Positions 1 through 11,536 of a stretch of DNA of 51,905 bases are shown here, in pieces. The stretch is from NCBI GenBank assembly GCA_003427395.1, contig BFEA01000159.1:2101358-2153262 (forward strand), in the 5' to 3' direction. The stretch is from Chara braunii (lineage: Eukaryota; Streptophyta; Charophyceae; Charales; Characeae). Under the pieces are notes generated by a model that ran no database searches, was not told the DNA's origin, and was given only the letters and a program-made list of their open reading frames with translations. Each line of letters begins with the position of its first letter. The first letter of the stretch is position 1. The position numbers and the translations under genes were made by a program.

Positions 1-252
1 AGCTGTGACCTACGACATTCTACCTACCACTGGCGTTTCGACAGGTCGCAGGTTCAAATCTACGGGTTGTCATCAATACTGTACACAGGTAAGATGGGGA
101 ACTAGGGATCGAGCCCTGGGATCTGCATGTGCTACTGCGAACTGGTGAATACCGTTTCAGGAAAGCCATCGGTTCCCAACAAACCAGGGGGCCCAAACCA
201 GTCATCTCAGCTGGAGAACCCGAAGCACATCACAGGAGGCCGTGGGGATGGA
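1..252. other. No gene seen; tRNA-like scraps
   Basis: I find no coding region. Two short stretches resemble tRNA T-arms: GGTTCAAATC at 51-60 on the plus strand, and a GGCTCGATCCC-like box around 105-120 on the minus strand. Neither has a convincing partner box A at tRNA spacing, so they are at best decayed tRNA or SINE fragments. Confidence 0.3.
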
Positions 253-327
253 ATGGATGATGTGGGGAATCGAACCCACGACCTCCTGCAGACCACTTCG
301 TGCTTAAACCAACTGAGCTAGCCTGGT
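253..327 (-). pseudogene. tRNA-like sequence or SINE head with pol III boxes A and B
   Basis: On the minus strand, TAGCTCAGTTGG (309-320) is a perfect box A and GGTTCGATTCC (266-276) a perfect box B. Their starts are 44 bases apart, as in an intron-less tRNA gene. The T-arm is well formed: GTGGG and CCCAC pair around a seven-base loop. The two acceptor-stem halves do not pair and I cannot build an anticodon stem, so this is unlikely to be a working tRNA. A tRNA-derived SINE head or tRNA pseudogene is the better reading. It lies just beyond the 3' end of the LINE-A coding remnant, which has the same orientation. Confidence 0.6.
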
Positions 328-339
328 TAGGCTTAGCAC

Positions 340-1110
340 GGTCTTTTCTGATTAGCTGCTTGGTCTTGTACTAGTAGGAGTGGTACTCGACCTGCAGTGT
401 CTGGATCAGTCCCTCCCAGGCTTCTTCTGGTGGTATGATTTCTGTATCAATGGCCTCCTTGCATCTGCATTTCGAGACTGTCCAGAGCATCAAGGGCTGG
501 AGTCCTCTATAGAATCTTTGCTCCCACCTTCCTAGCCCGCTGGCTCTGCAAAGCCCATGAGCACAGCCACCGGGCTGTCAGGGAGAGGCGTGCCTACCAT
601 GGAGTGCCAGAGGCCTTGGCTTTGTCCCAAAGCTGTCATGCCTTCAGGTAGGAGAGCAGACAATGAACGGCGTCCTCCACTGCTCCCTGGTCGCAGACAG
701 TGTAGATCTCCTCCAGGGCATGCCTGGTGGCGAGCGATCATTGCTCGGTCAACCACTCGTTAACTGAGAGTGTGCTGTAGACAATGGGACACTGCATGCT
801 TTTGATTCAGGTGTTGCAGATATACAGCACCACTTGACATGGGATCGTTCTCCGTCCGCCCGGCCCTCCAAGTACGTGCTTCTCCCACCTTTGTACCAGT
901 ATGTTGCGTGTGTTGACAGCTCGAGGTCTTAGCTTGCATCCCAGTCATATGGAGTAGTCACAGCACATTAATTTGGCGCTCCAACCCGGTGGAGGTTGCC
1001 AGTTTCCAAGCCCGCTCTGTCGGGTCAAGCTCGAGGTCCTGAATTGGCGTGGCGGGCTTGTAAATCCTGTAGTCCCCGTCTTCTACGGTTCAAACTTTTA
1101 TGAGGAGACA
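340..1110 (-). pseudogene. LINE-A ORF2 C-terminal tail (zf-RVT-like)
   Basis: This is the C-terminal end of a LINE ORF2 protein in three alternating frames. Around 1030-1090 it parallels the LINE-B stretch VPIEDLEVDPGEWAW (here TPIQDLELDPTERAW). Around 870-900 QRWEKHV matches KRWEKKV. Near 690-750 the words TVC and HCLL correspond to the zinc-binding CRVCQEG and HCLLECKE of LINE-B. Near 480-500 LWTVSKCRCKEAI matches LWTIWKRRCQATM. A Cys-Cys-His-Cys module at the end of ORF2 is typical of the plant zf-RVT family. There are several stops and frameshifts and no intact reading frame. Confidence 0.7.
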
Positions 1111-2190
1111 AAGTTTCACCGTTGCCTGTGCTCGAACAATTTCGGCAACTCGGCTAACCGTTCGTTTCGGCTGTTTGATATCATGTATTGTCATGAGCCC
1201 CCATTTCCCCCCCGGTCCCGTGCTTTTGACAAAGTGGAATAGAGTAAACCCTTTCATATTCAATCTTTCAGATATGACAAGGCGAAAACATCCATCCAAC
1301 ATTAAGTCTTCCTTGAGCAAAGCAGCGGAGGGAGAGGATCAAGAAATGAAGAGAGATAGAGGGGAAAAGAGGGAAAGAGGGGAAGAAAGGAAAGGGACTC
1401 CGAGGCAGAGAAGAGAGAGACAGAACTACGAACGAAGACCAGGACGCGACTGCGGACACCCGGCATATAGAGAAGAAGGCCGGGGAACGAGAGCGATCAC
1501 CGTGTATCCCGAAAACAACCCAGATAGGATTACGAAAAATATATACATAGAATGCAGAAATCCTATGACCAACCCATCATCTCCATGTCAAGCGGCATAG
1601 CCGCCAGCACTCTGACCATGGATGGGTAGCGCGATCCAACCAGTTTCGCCCATGTGCTACTCCGCCCATCTTCAGGGGTCCTTGAACAGCCGCGGATGAG
1701 GCCGTGGTGATCATCTTCCTCGAATAAGTAGCCAGAGACGAGAGAGACATCGCGCCAAAATCTTACGTCAAATTCTAGGACCGAAACAAACACCCATCCA
1801 AGGTCAAATCGCACTGTAGACCCTAGTCACGTACAGAAAGTTTAAAGACCCAGATATCGAGAAATTAACCTACCTATATACACGAGGACTTTCACAGACA
1901 AGCGCGATCAGAGTTCAGTTAGACCAATATTCGCAGAGGAGACGAGAGCCGAAAGACAGGGCAGAGTCCAGAATTGGCCCAAAAAAACTGGGCCGATATA
2001 GCCAGAGACCCCTAAGCCCGAGAACAGGCCGAAGGCAGAGTCAAAAGGCAAACTCCCAGAACAAACTTGCGGAGAGAAGACAAGAATAGGTCCTGGAGGG
2101 AAAGAGCAGAGTCCCAGAGTTGGCCAAATGCACAGTTGAAGACCCGCTAAGTGTGAAAAGCGATAACTGGGATAGCCAGAGGCCCCTAAC
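1110..2190. other. Insertion of about 1 kb inside LINE-A, identity unknown
   Basis: LINE-A matches LINE-B on both sides of this block. In LINE-B the matching flanks are only about 165 bases apart, so roughly 0.9-1.0 kb is extra. The block has no recognisable protein. It is purine-rich at 1320-1450. Two related segments near 1965-2020 and 2105-2195 both contain GATAGCCAGA or GATATAGCCAGA followed by a CCCCTAA word, suggesting an internal duplication. I saw no terminal repeats or clear target-site duplication. Confidence 0.45.
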
Positions 2191-4850
2191 CCAAAAGTTC
2201 CAACATAGACCCAGTTCCCTGCGTGGTGGGGGGGTCTTCCCGTGTCCACATGGCCCATTATTTTGCCGCCCAAATAGGGGCCTTGTGTAGCAGGGCGGTC
2301 CAGCACTGTAGAATGGACTGTAGAAGCGCGTACGAATTTTGCTGCAGTTTGTGACATCCCTTCAAGCTCCCCTGCAGCTCGGTGTCGGAGCTCCAACAGT
2401 TTTGCTCACCGTTCCACCAGAGGTGTTGTATCTACCACACTCCTTTCTCAATCCAGGTGGTCCAGCGGTCATCTTTCGCTGTCAACGTCCATGGTTTGCC
2501 CGTGCCATCTTTGAGCCATTGGTTGCAGAAGAGTGGTTAACGTATTTAGTCCTCGTCCCTGGTGGTGGGCATGCGTACTTTGGCGGGGAAGGTCTCCTGC
2601 CAGTTCCTGAGTAGCTGTATCCAATGCTCCTTCTGGTTGGTATCAGTGGGGTTGCGTTGCTGGTCCTGTTCAATTATCATTGCTCTGCCGGTGGTCCAGG
2701 ATTTGGACATGACCCAGAACAAACCATGCATGTTGGAAGGTGTGGAGGCTTAGGGCACTTGTTCCCCTTTACCATTGGGTTGAGTCAGGGACTGCCATGC
2801 CACCTTGGGGATGAAGTTCTGCCTGGCCGAATTGTCTGTCCATAGGTAAGCAGTTGCTCGTTTTTTTAGGCTTTTGTTCAGTTGGCATTCGGGAGATCGG
2901 ATTGTAGCTGCATACCAGAGCACGGAGAAGATGGAAGCATTCAGAACAAGCACCCTACCAAACACGGAGGGGTATATGCTGGACCAGGCGACCATTTTGG
3001 CTATCATCTTGGCCAGTATTTCCAGGGCGATAGCGTGGTCGGGGGCCTTGTTTGTGAGCTTGATCCCCAGATAGCTCAGCTGCGTCCATGGGTTCTGCTA
3101 GGAAAATCCTTCTGGGATGTCAACCAGGGATGGCAGTGGCGTGTCCACTAGCCACCACCCCGTTGTTTTACGCCAATTTATTTTCATTTCGGAGGCTAGA
3201 TGAAAGGCTTGCATTGCCCTTGTGAGGGCCTGAAAGGACGAGTCCGAGCCCTGGATCAACACCGTGAGGTCATCAGCGAAGAGTAGTGTGGTCGGTAGGG
3301 AGACAGCGTGTCCTGCTGGTGTGGGGTCTGCAACCAGCCCCTCGATGGAGGGATCCTTGCGCAGGAAGGAGGCAATAACCTCCATTGTGAATAAAAACAG
3401 CGGCATGACCAAGGGGTCGGCCTGGCAAACAGATCTAGACAGAGAAAGGAACCCGTTTACCTGCACCTGACCATGGGTGTCTTACCCATCGGCGGAAGTT
3501 GGGACCCCGACCCCCATTGCCTCCACGCATTGCTGTTGGAAGCACCAGTTGACTTGGCCGTAGGCTTTTTTGAGGTCAAAGAACAGGATAGCTGCATTCA
3601 GCCACTTGTCATTGATATAACAGAATTTCGGAGAGCGTCATCACATCGTCTAGGATGAATCTCCCGGGGATAAGCCCGTTGGTTACAGTGGTTGATTATT
3701 TTACTTAGTCTGTTGGCCAGTACTTTAGCAAGTATCTTCTACTCGGCTGTCAGCAATGTAATGGGTTATTTTACTAAGTCTGTTGGCCAGTACTTTAGCA
3801 AGTATCGTCTAGTTGACTGTCAGCAATGTAATGGGTCTATCATTTGAATACCAGTCGGGTCACCCTTCTTTTGTACAATAAGGTTACCACCCGGTTGCTT
3901 ATGTATTTACCCAGGCCCTCCGCCTGCTCCGCTGATTGGAGTAACAATCAGGAATTGCATGTATTCGTTTATCGAAGATTGGCCTGAAGGTTTGCCAGAA
4001 TTCCTTTGGCAATCCATCTCTCCCGGGGGTTTATTTGTGTTGGGGCGAATGGAGGGTGTCTCAGACTTCCTCTCTGGTGATGGGCTTATCCAACTCGGCA
4101 GTGTGGTGTTCGGACACTGTCAAGGTTCTTTCGAGATATGACAGAAACTTTTGCCTTGTGTTGCACACCTGTGTGGGTGGATGCTGGTCCTCCCCTGAAG
4201 TGTATAACTTCTTCTAGAAGTCTGCTGGAACTACGAGCCCTTGACCGGGGTCAGACATCAAGGTGTCTCCATTCTGTAACTGATCGATGAGATGTGTGTT
4301 TTTGGAGTTTCAAGTTTTTGAAAGAAGTGTTTAGACATCTTTAGAATCTGCCCCTCGTCTAGCCCACTGATTCTAGCTTTCAGACGTATGCCTTCCGCCT
4401 CCCACTTCTGCCACTTGGCTAACATGTGCTTGGCCCCGTCTTCGTAGCGTTGAGTAACCGGGTGTGCTATGAGGTTTCTTTCGGCTACTGACAGGGCAGC
4501 TTCTAGTTCCTTTTCTCTGGCCACACGCCGGTTCCCAAAGTGCAAGACGCTTTGGATGATGCATTAGAGAGGCTGACCATTAACTGTGGGAAGTTGCCAG
4601 TTCGTGTGTGCAGATCAGGCCTTAAAGCAGCGGTGCATGGGCACCTGGGCCGAGGGCCTGACACCTCAAATTCTGGAGGCGCGAAACAAAAAACGCGACC
4701 GCCGATTTAATTTATCAACGGCGGCCCCAGCGTTTGACGTTTCGGCCTCGTTTTCTTGTGGCGACAGATTGATTGTGAAGAACTTAGGCCCTTGCTTAGG
4801 AGCCCCATCCAGCACCAGGTTGAGGTAGATAAACTTGTGGCCGAGTCTTG
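2190..4850 (-). pseudogene. LINE-A ORF2 remnant: endonuclease end, linker, reverse transcriptase
   Basis: Read on the minus strand, the order is as follows. LGHKFIYLNLVLDG (about 4815-4850) corresponds to the SDH-type end of the endonuclease, with Asp changed to Gly. A basic linker, VAREKELEAALS and onward, lies at 4258-4545. RT fingers with QKKGDPTGIQ lie near 3860-3900. RT palm 3098-3466 carries the catalytic LFADDLTV (FADD codons 3269-3280) and SEMKINWRKT. The thumb region is 2750-3007, and the connection with ETFPAKVRMPTTR lies near 2560-2600. The palm catalytic Asp pair is still present, but stops, frameshifts and a 70-base tandem duplication destroy the frame. Confidence 0.8.
3696..3835. 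repeat. 70-bp tandem duplication in LINE-A RT
   Basis: Two copies of a 70-base unit (3696-3765 and 3766-3835) lie head to tail with only a few differences. Each begins TTATTTTACT and ends CAGCAATGTAATGGG. The unit falls in the RT fingers, where the minus strand reads ILAKVLANRLSK. Seventy is not a multiple of three, so the duplication also breaks the frame. Confidence 0.9.
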
Positions 4851-4904
4851 GGATATAGGGGGGTTGGCTGATGCCGGTGGCCTGTACTGCACCCAGCAGA
4901 CCCT

Positions 4905-5584
4905 CTGACTACTTCTAGTGCTATTACTGATACTGCTTCAGCTGCTACTGCTAGTACTGCTGTTACTACCCCACTGCTACTACCCCTGCTGCTACTACTG
5001 CTTCTACTTTTACGACTGCTACTACAAATACTACTATTACTATTCTACTGGTGCTCCTAGTACTATTGCTGCTACTACTACCCCTTCTGCTACCACTCCT
5101 GTGGCTACTATTATTGCTACCAGCATACTGCTCCTGCTACTACTACTGCTACTACTCCTACTGACTCTACTGCTATTCCTACAACATCACTGCGATGACC
5201 CCTACTGCTAGTGCTGCTATTGCTGCTGCTACTTCTACCATTGCTACTGCTGCTTCAGCTCCTACTGCTACTGCTTCTCCTACTACTACTACTACTAGTA
5301 CTGCTGCTCCTACTACTAATACTACTAATATTACTACTAGTTCTGCTACTATTGCTACTACTACTGCTGCTGCTGCTACTGCTACTACGACTGCTAATAG
5401 CCGGGGAGGGGGGGGAGGAGAACTAATACTACTACTACTACTACTGCTACTGCTACTGCTAGTGCTAGTGCTACTCCTACTGCTACTACTGCTACCGCAA
5501 TTACTGCTACTCCTACTACTGCTCTGCCTACTGTGATTGCTGCTCCTACAACGATTGCACCTACTAGAACAACAACTGATACTC

Positions 5585-5636
<52 letters not shown>

Positions 5637-6802
5637 CAGCACTACTGCAACTGCTGCTACTAACTGCTAGTCCAACTACAACTTTTTTTACTCCAATTAG
5701 TACTACCACCGCTGCTGCTACTACTACTACTGCCGCTACCGCTGCTGCTACTTCTACTACTGCTACTATTCCTGTTGCTACTCCTGCTGCTGCTACTCCT
5801 ACTACTAGTACTGCCGCTACTACTGCTACTACTGCTTCTGCTGCTACTAATGTTGCAACTGCTACTACTACAGCTGCTGATATTGCTACAACTACTGCTG
5901 CTACTGCTGCTGCTGCTACTACTACTACTACAACTATACTGCTAGTCCTGCTGCTGCTACTCCCGCTGCTACGACTCCTGCTGCTACCACTCTGCTACTA
6001 CTACCACTACCACTGCTGCTATAACTAATAGTACTACTGTTGCTAATACCACCACCACCACTACCACCACCACCACCACCACTACTACCACCACTACTAC
6101 CACCACCACTACTACCACCACCACTACTATCAACAACACCACTACCACTACCACCACTCCACTACCACTACCACCACTACCACTACCACCACCACCACCA
6201 CTACCACCACCACCATTATCACCACCGCCGCCACTACCACCACCACTAACACTACCACTTCCACTACCACTACCACCACCACAACCACTAACACTACTAC
6301 CACTACTACCACTATTACTACCAGTACTACTACCACTACCACTACCACTACCACTACCACTACCACTACCACTACAACTACCACTACTACTACCAATACT
6401 AATACCAATACTAATACCACTACCGCTACCGCTACCACTACCGCTACCGCTACCACTACCACTACCACTACCGCTACCACTACCCCTACCGCTACCACTA
6501 CCGCCACCGCACATCTACCACTACCACTACCACCACCGCTACCACTACCACCACCGCTATAACGACCCCCACCGCTACCACCACAACCACCGCTACCACC
6601 ACCACCACCGCTACCACCACCACCACGGCTACTACCACCACGACGACTACCATCACGACGACAACTACTATCACCGCTACCACCACGGCTACCACCACCG
6701 CCACCGTGGCTACCACCACCACTTTTACCACCACCACTACTACCACTGCCACTACCACCACTACCACCACTACCACCACTACTACTACCACTACTACCAC
6801 TA

Positions 6803-6839
<37 letters not shown>

Positions 6840-6910
6840 TACTACTACCACCACTACTACCACTACTACTACCACTACTACTACCACTACTACTACCACT
6901 ACCACTACCA

Positions 6911-6957
<47 letters not shown>

Positions 6958-7432
6958 GCTACTACCACTAGCACTACTACTACCACTACCACTAGCACTG
7001 CTACCACTACTACTACCACTACTACTACCACTACTACTACCACTACTACTGCTACTACTACTGCTACTACTACTACCACCACTACTACTACCACTACTAC
7101 CACTACTACCACTACTACTACACCTCCACTACTGCCGCTACTACCGCTACTACTACTGCTACTGCTACTGCTACTGCTACTGCCCCTACTGCTGCTACTG
7201 CTACTGCTCCTCCTTCTGCTACACATAATGCTACTGCTACTGCTACTGTATTGCTACTATTGCTGCTGCTACTCCCGGTGCTACAACTCCTGTTTCTACC
7301 ACACTGCTACTACGACTACTGCTACTACTACCACTACCACTACTGCTATAACTAATATTATTGTTGTTGCTAACACCATCACCACCACCACTACTACTAC
7401 CACAGATGCTGCTGCTGCTGCTGCTGCTGCTG

Positions 7433-7463
<31 letters not shown>

Positions 7464-7464
7464 C

Positions 7465-7508
<44 letters not shown>

Positions 7509-7819
7509 CTGAAGCAGTAGTAGTCGCAGTAATAGTAGTATTAGTAGCAGTAGCAGTAGCAGTAGTAGCAGTAGTAGTAGTAGTAGTAGCAGTAGTAGTA
7601 GCAGTAGTAGCAGTAGTAGCAGTAATAGCAGTAGTAGCAGTAGTAGTAGCAGTAGCAGCAGTAGTAGGAATAGTAGCAGTAGTAGTAGTAGTAGTAGTAG
7701 CAGCACGTAGTAGTAGCAGCAGTAGCAGTAGTAGTAGCAGTAGTAGTAGCAGTAGCAGTAGCAGTATCAGTAGCAGTAGCAGTGGTAGTAGTAGTGGTGG
7801 TAGCAGAAGTGGTGGTAGC

Positions 7820-7863
<44 letters not shown>

Positions 7864-7895
7864 CAGTCGTAGTCGTAGTAGTAGTCGTAGTAGTG

Positions 7896-7941
<46 letters not shown>

Positions 7942-8205
7942 CAGCAGCGGTGGTGGTGGTGGTGGTGTGTTAGCAACAGCAGTAATATTAGTTATAGCAG
8001 TAGTGGCAGTGGTACTGCAGTTGCTAACACCACCACCACCACCACCACCACCACCACTACTACTACTATGACTACAACTACTACGACTACTACTACTACT
8101 GCCACTGCTACTGCTACCACCATGGAGACAACTATGACTACGACTACCACAACCACTACAACTATTACTACAAGTACTACTAGTATGACTACTATGATGA
8201 CAACC
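4905..8205. repeat. 3.3-kb degenerate TAC/ACC trinucleotide array with strand switch
   Basis: Almost every triplet is TAC, ACC, CTG or a one-base variant. 4905-6020 is a CTACTG-like mix, 6040-6640 is ACC/ACT-rich, and 6640-7130 is purer TAC. From about 7430 to 8000 the plus strand reads GTA/TAG instead, and from about 8020 it returns to ACC/ACT. A less repetitive tag, GCTATAACTAATA followed by TTGCTAAYACC, occurs near 6018-6055 and 7342-7375 on the plus strand and near 7965-8005 on the minus strand. This shows a direct duplication of about 1.3 kb and an inverted one. Long frames here translate to poly-Thr, Val, Ser or Leu and are not genes. Confidence 0.95.
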
Positions 8206-8209
8206 GTGT

Positions 8210-8660
8210 TCTTCATCCCATTGATCGTTTCTTGTATAACGATTGACTGCCTGGTCTGTCGTTGCCTCTTGAATGCCACCAGGCTGACCTGGTTGTCCCC
8301 CCCATCTATTTTGGGCCAGTGGCATTGATTGGTTCCCTTGGGGAGGGATTAACCATTGCTCCTTAGCCATCCTATGAATCCTCCCCAAGTAAAATGTCGA
8401 CTTCTATTATATTGCTTTCTGTCTTCCAAAAAAGGGCAAGTGCAAGGAAAATGAGTGAGAGCGATAGGCAGAAAACCAAATTGCAATATCACGCTGTGGA
8501 CCAGATAGTCATGTACCAAGCAGAAAGCACAATCACCGAGATACCAGCCAAATAAGAGCAATACAAGGAACTCAAATGTCAATGTCAACACGCTCTCGCC
8601 ACACCAACATAGCATCCAATGTCGCTCTTCCTTGAGTGGGGCACAGCACCCAGCCTACTC
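8210..8660 (-). mobile_element. LINE-type 3'UTR fragment
   Basis: A minus-strand copy of the conserved 3'UTR element (TTAATCC, short stem-loop, CAATCAATGCC) lies at 8321-8353. In the sense direction, the sequence after the motif runs into the TAG/GTA-reading strand of the array at about 8210. Upstream (8353-8660) I recognise no ORF2 sequence, so this may be a 3'UTR-only fragment or a non-coding passenger element. Confidence 0.5.
8321..8353 (-). promoter_or_regulatory. LINE 3'UTR stem-loop plus AATCAATGC motif, copy 1
   Basis: In the sense direction it reads TTAATCC, then a short TCCC/GGGA hairpin, then CAATCAATGCC. It matches five other copies in this window by primary motif and by the position of the hairpin. 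The proposed role as an RT recognition signal is inferred. Confidence 0.6.
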
Positions 8661-9960
8661 TACTCAACCTATGCTAGCCTACTCTACGTATATGCAACAG
8701 GAGTCACTTCGAGCTGAAGACCAATGTACGTGACGACGTCGGCAATGCAGACTGCCAGCATAAACCAGGTACGTGCCTCCCCTCCTCTCACATCACCCCT
8801 CGTTCCCCCACAGTGTGTATCCCCGACACCCAAAGACCACCATCCCCCACCGGCATGCGCCCCAGCAGCCCGGCTATGGCCGCCGTGCGCCCACTACCAC
8901 CGCAGCGCCCCTCTCACCTTGTGCGCCCGGGTGCGCCCTCTGGCCAGCACTGATGCATTCCGCTCACGCTACAGTGCAGCAGCGTGGGCTGCGTGGCCGT
9001 ATTGCCTGCCAGGCCAGAATGTGCCCTGGCTGGGCAGAGCACTTCCCTATATGGAAAGTGCAGACCTGATTCTGGACTGTCTGGGCCTGGCATGTGTGTG
9101 CCAAGTCGCTTCAAGTTGGACCAAAGTGTCTGCGTCAAGGCCCATTCAGACAGTTGCCTGGGCCCGCAGCAGTTAAGCTGCCCAACTGTGCGACGTGGCT
9201 GCTTGTCGCACACTGCATTCTCATTGGCCTTCTATGACCCAGCCCCACCGCTCCCTGCTTTGTCATTTGTCGAGAGGCCAGCTTCCAGAAGAGCCTGGAA
9301 GGCTCAAGGAAGATTCTGATGCTTGCTAGCAGGGACTGTATAACCAACTGGCGCGTGGAAACTGTCTGGCGCCCACACTGCAGAATTGACAAAAATAGGG
9401 CCCCAGGTCTGAAATCAGGCCCCCCTTCAGCGGGCAACTTGCTTGCTAGGGGGCCCTTGGGTAGTGGGAAGCTCCCACCGAGAGGCCGACAGCGAGGGCT
9501 CATTCCTCGCACAAGCTTCACAACGTTTTTATCTAGTAAAGTCCACTATTTTCCTTATCACCCAGATTCCTAAACTACTTCTCCCTTCAAATAATACTCT
9601 TGGTCATTTATGATATGCGAAGTTGGCTCAGCTGCCTCCTCATGCCAATGAGCAAAAATCAACGATTTCCCTTTAAATTCTGGTACCCTCCCCTCATTTG
9701 GCCACTTATCAGAGGCCTTTTGTAGCAGCCTTTTTTCCTAATCATCGACCATCTGTTCCAATTTTTGTAACATTCTCTTCCAATGTACTTCGATGGTTTG
9801 ACCTCCATTTCCACAATTATCTTAAGCTCGGATCCCATCTCTTGTACCGAAAACATGGTACCTCCTACTGTACGGCTACGTCATGCTCTCCAAATGACCG
9901 ACAACCCCCATCTCCTCAACAAATCCAACATAGGGCAATGCTCAGATGAGATTTGATCAA
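8660..9960. other. No clear gene; possible minus-strand coding scrap
   Basis: No conserved protein is recognisable. Around 9650-9860 the minus strand can be read in two overlapping frames with protein-like composition, for example MLQKLEQMVDD and WPNEGRVPEFKGK separated by a stop. I cannot assign it; a decayed retroelement gag is one possibility. The rest is moderately GC-rich and non-repetitive. Confidence 0.25.
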
Positions 9961-9962
9961 TG

Positions 9963-10195
9963 TGTTACGATCCTGGCTATTTCCTAAGTGCAAATTCACA
10001 AGGAAAGACAATGTCATCCAATTGAGAAAGAAATGAGAGAACTGCAAAGAGCAAGAGACCGAAGAAGAAGAAGAAGAAGAAGAAGAAGAAGAAGAAGAAG
10101 AAGAAGAAGAAGAAGAATGACAATTCCCCCGTCTCTCTCCACCTTCCTCCTTCTCCTTGTCTCCGCCAATCTTATTCTTCTCTCAAATAATAATA
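9963..10195 (+). repeat. LTR-like repeat A, plus-strand copy
   Basis: The unit begins TGTTACGATCCTGGC and ends near CAAATAATAATAC. It contains CCAATTGAGAAAGAAATG, a (GAA)n run at about 10063-10117 and then GACAATTCCC with a CT-rich tract. The same order of motifs occurs inverted at 11275-11530. The TGTTAC start, AT-rich end and about 235-bp length suggest a short LTR or solo LTR. No flanking duplication was confirmed. Confidence 0.55.
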
Positions 10196-11275
10196 CTGTA
10201 ATGACCCGCCAAAACACAGACTGAGAACGCTGCTGATTTCTGAGTTCTGCCGCTGGAATGCATGCCTTGCTGAGATTCCCGCATTCTGCTGAGTTTTCTA
10301 AGTCTGTGTTTGTGTGCGTGCTTGATGGCCTGTGTGCCTGTCTGAGTGCTGGTCGTCCTGAGTGTGTGTGTGACCTGCAAGGGTACTTGCTTGTTTGCAG
10401 GCCCGTCGGGCCGGTACCTACCTGTGGCCGTGACATTGAGGCCCGCGACACTTAGGGCAGAGGGAAAACACTCAAGTAGCAGGTAGGCCGGTACCACACC
10501 AAGTAGAAGTAGATGTCCGGGTACTCGAGGCCGAGCAGAAGAAGACAAAAGTTGGCATTTTTAGAGGCCCAGTAGTTGTAGGCTAGGTCTAGGAGGGTAC
10601 CGGCCCAACCAGTCTGAGTGTAGGGCCTGTACGGGCAATATCACAGTCCGCAATGATGTTTCCCTCCAAAAAGGAGGAGGTACTGGTTGCTTGGAGGCCG
10701 CACGGCCTAGGAAGTCACCATCCCAGAGGCAAGAGGCCACTATATCTCCAGGAGGAGCAAAGTGCTCCTCCTCATTCTTCGGTGTGCAAGTTTGGCGACA
10801 CACTGCTTGGAGTGTTGGCTGGAGGAGCGCTGGGCATTTCAGCGCTGTTAGGAGGAAGGAGACCGGGAGCTCCCACCTCGGCTATGGTGGAGCTCTAACG
10901 GTAGGAGGAGGAGGAAGAGGAGGACCGGGGAGGAGAGTGGCGAGGTACCTAGCTGGCTATGGTGGGCACCATCTTCATCACCTTGTTAGGTGCTGCATCT
11001 GAAAGGCCCCAGTTGGGGTTGCGCCGCACCAAGAAGGCTTCAAGGCGGGGTCAGACATGACTTCAAGGCGGGGTCAGACATGGCGGCCTGAACAGCAGCG
11101 TGCATAGCTGCTTTGTGTTTTCCTTTGCACAGCAGGGCAAGGCCCTAGTAGCCAGCCATAGCCTTGGCCTACGTGAAGAGGAAGAAGAAGGCTGGCCATG
11201 GCTATGGTGGGCCTCATGTTGTGTCTGCAGTAGAAGAGGGATTCAGACGTTGATTCTGGTTCAGCCATTCAACAT
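10195..11275 (+). repeat. LTR-like repeat B, left arm of a 1.07-kb inverted repeat
   Basis: The arm begins TGTAATGACCCGCC and ends near CTGGTTCAGCCATTCA. It matches the reverse complement of 11537-12597 throughout, with scattered substitutions and small indels. Shared landmarks include GCGGGAATCTCAGC (reverse complement at 12510) and ATGATGTTTCCCTC (10652). TG at the start and CA at the end, plus the TGTAAYGACCCG start known from plant Gypsy LTRs, suggest an LTR. A small tandem repeat, CTTCAAGGCGGGGTCAGACATG, is present twice near 11038-11083. No protein is visible. Confidence 0.75.
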
Positions 11276-11530
11276 TATTATTATTATTTATTGTTTGAAT
11301 ATAAGGGGAGGAGAAAAGGAGAAGGAGAGTGGTTGGCGAAGGAGAAGGGAATTATCATTGGTCTTTTCTGCTGTACATCTTCTTCTTCTTCTTTCTTTCA
11401 TCTTCTTCTCCTTCTTCTTCTTCTTCTTTCCCTCTCTCTCTCCTCTCAAGTTCATTCATTTCTTTTACAATTGGACGGCATTGTGCTTTCTCATGAATGT
11501 GTACTTTGAAATTGGCCAGGATTGTAACAA
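11275..11530 (-). repeat. LTR-like repeat A, minus-strand copy
   Basis: Its reverse complement begins TGTTACAATCCTGGCC, contains CCAATTGTAAAAGAAATG, an AAGAAG-rich tract and GATAATTCCC with a CT-rich tract, and ends in ATAATAATAATGTT. This is the same order as repeat A at 9963-10195. It fills the space between the two B arms. Confidence 0.6.
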
Positions 11531-11536
11531 TAATAA

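Larger units (their letters stand above)
340..4885 (-). mobile_element. LINE-A: decayed non-LTR retrotransposon copy
   Basis: Minus-strand conceptual translation in several frames follows the ORF2 protein of the better preserved LINE-B copy (15640-19979) in the same order: end of the endonuclease (about 4850), linker, reverse transcriptase, thumb and connection, and the Cys/His tail (about 340-760). The 5' part is missing. The match stops near 4885, where the TAC array begins. A block without similarity interrupts the element at about 1110-2190. Many stops and frameshifts show that it is dead. I could not find a clear 3' end or target-site duplication. Confidence 0.8.

Noticed and set aside
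253-327. Functional tRNA gene
   Set aside because: Acceptor-stem halves do not pair and no anticodon stem can be formed.
1908-2396. 162-codon minus-strand frame
   Set aside because: Only part of the LINE-A region, and in a frame different from that matching LINE ORF2. No independent protein character.
4918-8330. Many long open frames encoding poly-Leu, poly-Val, poly-Thr or poly-Ser proteins
   Set aside because: They are translations of the trinucleotide array in all frames. A repeat that lacks stop triplets stays open by chance.
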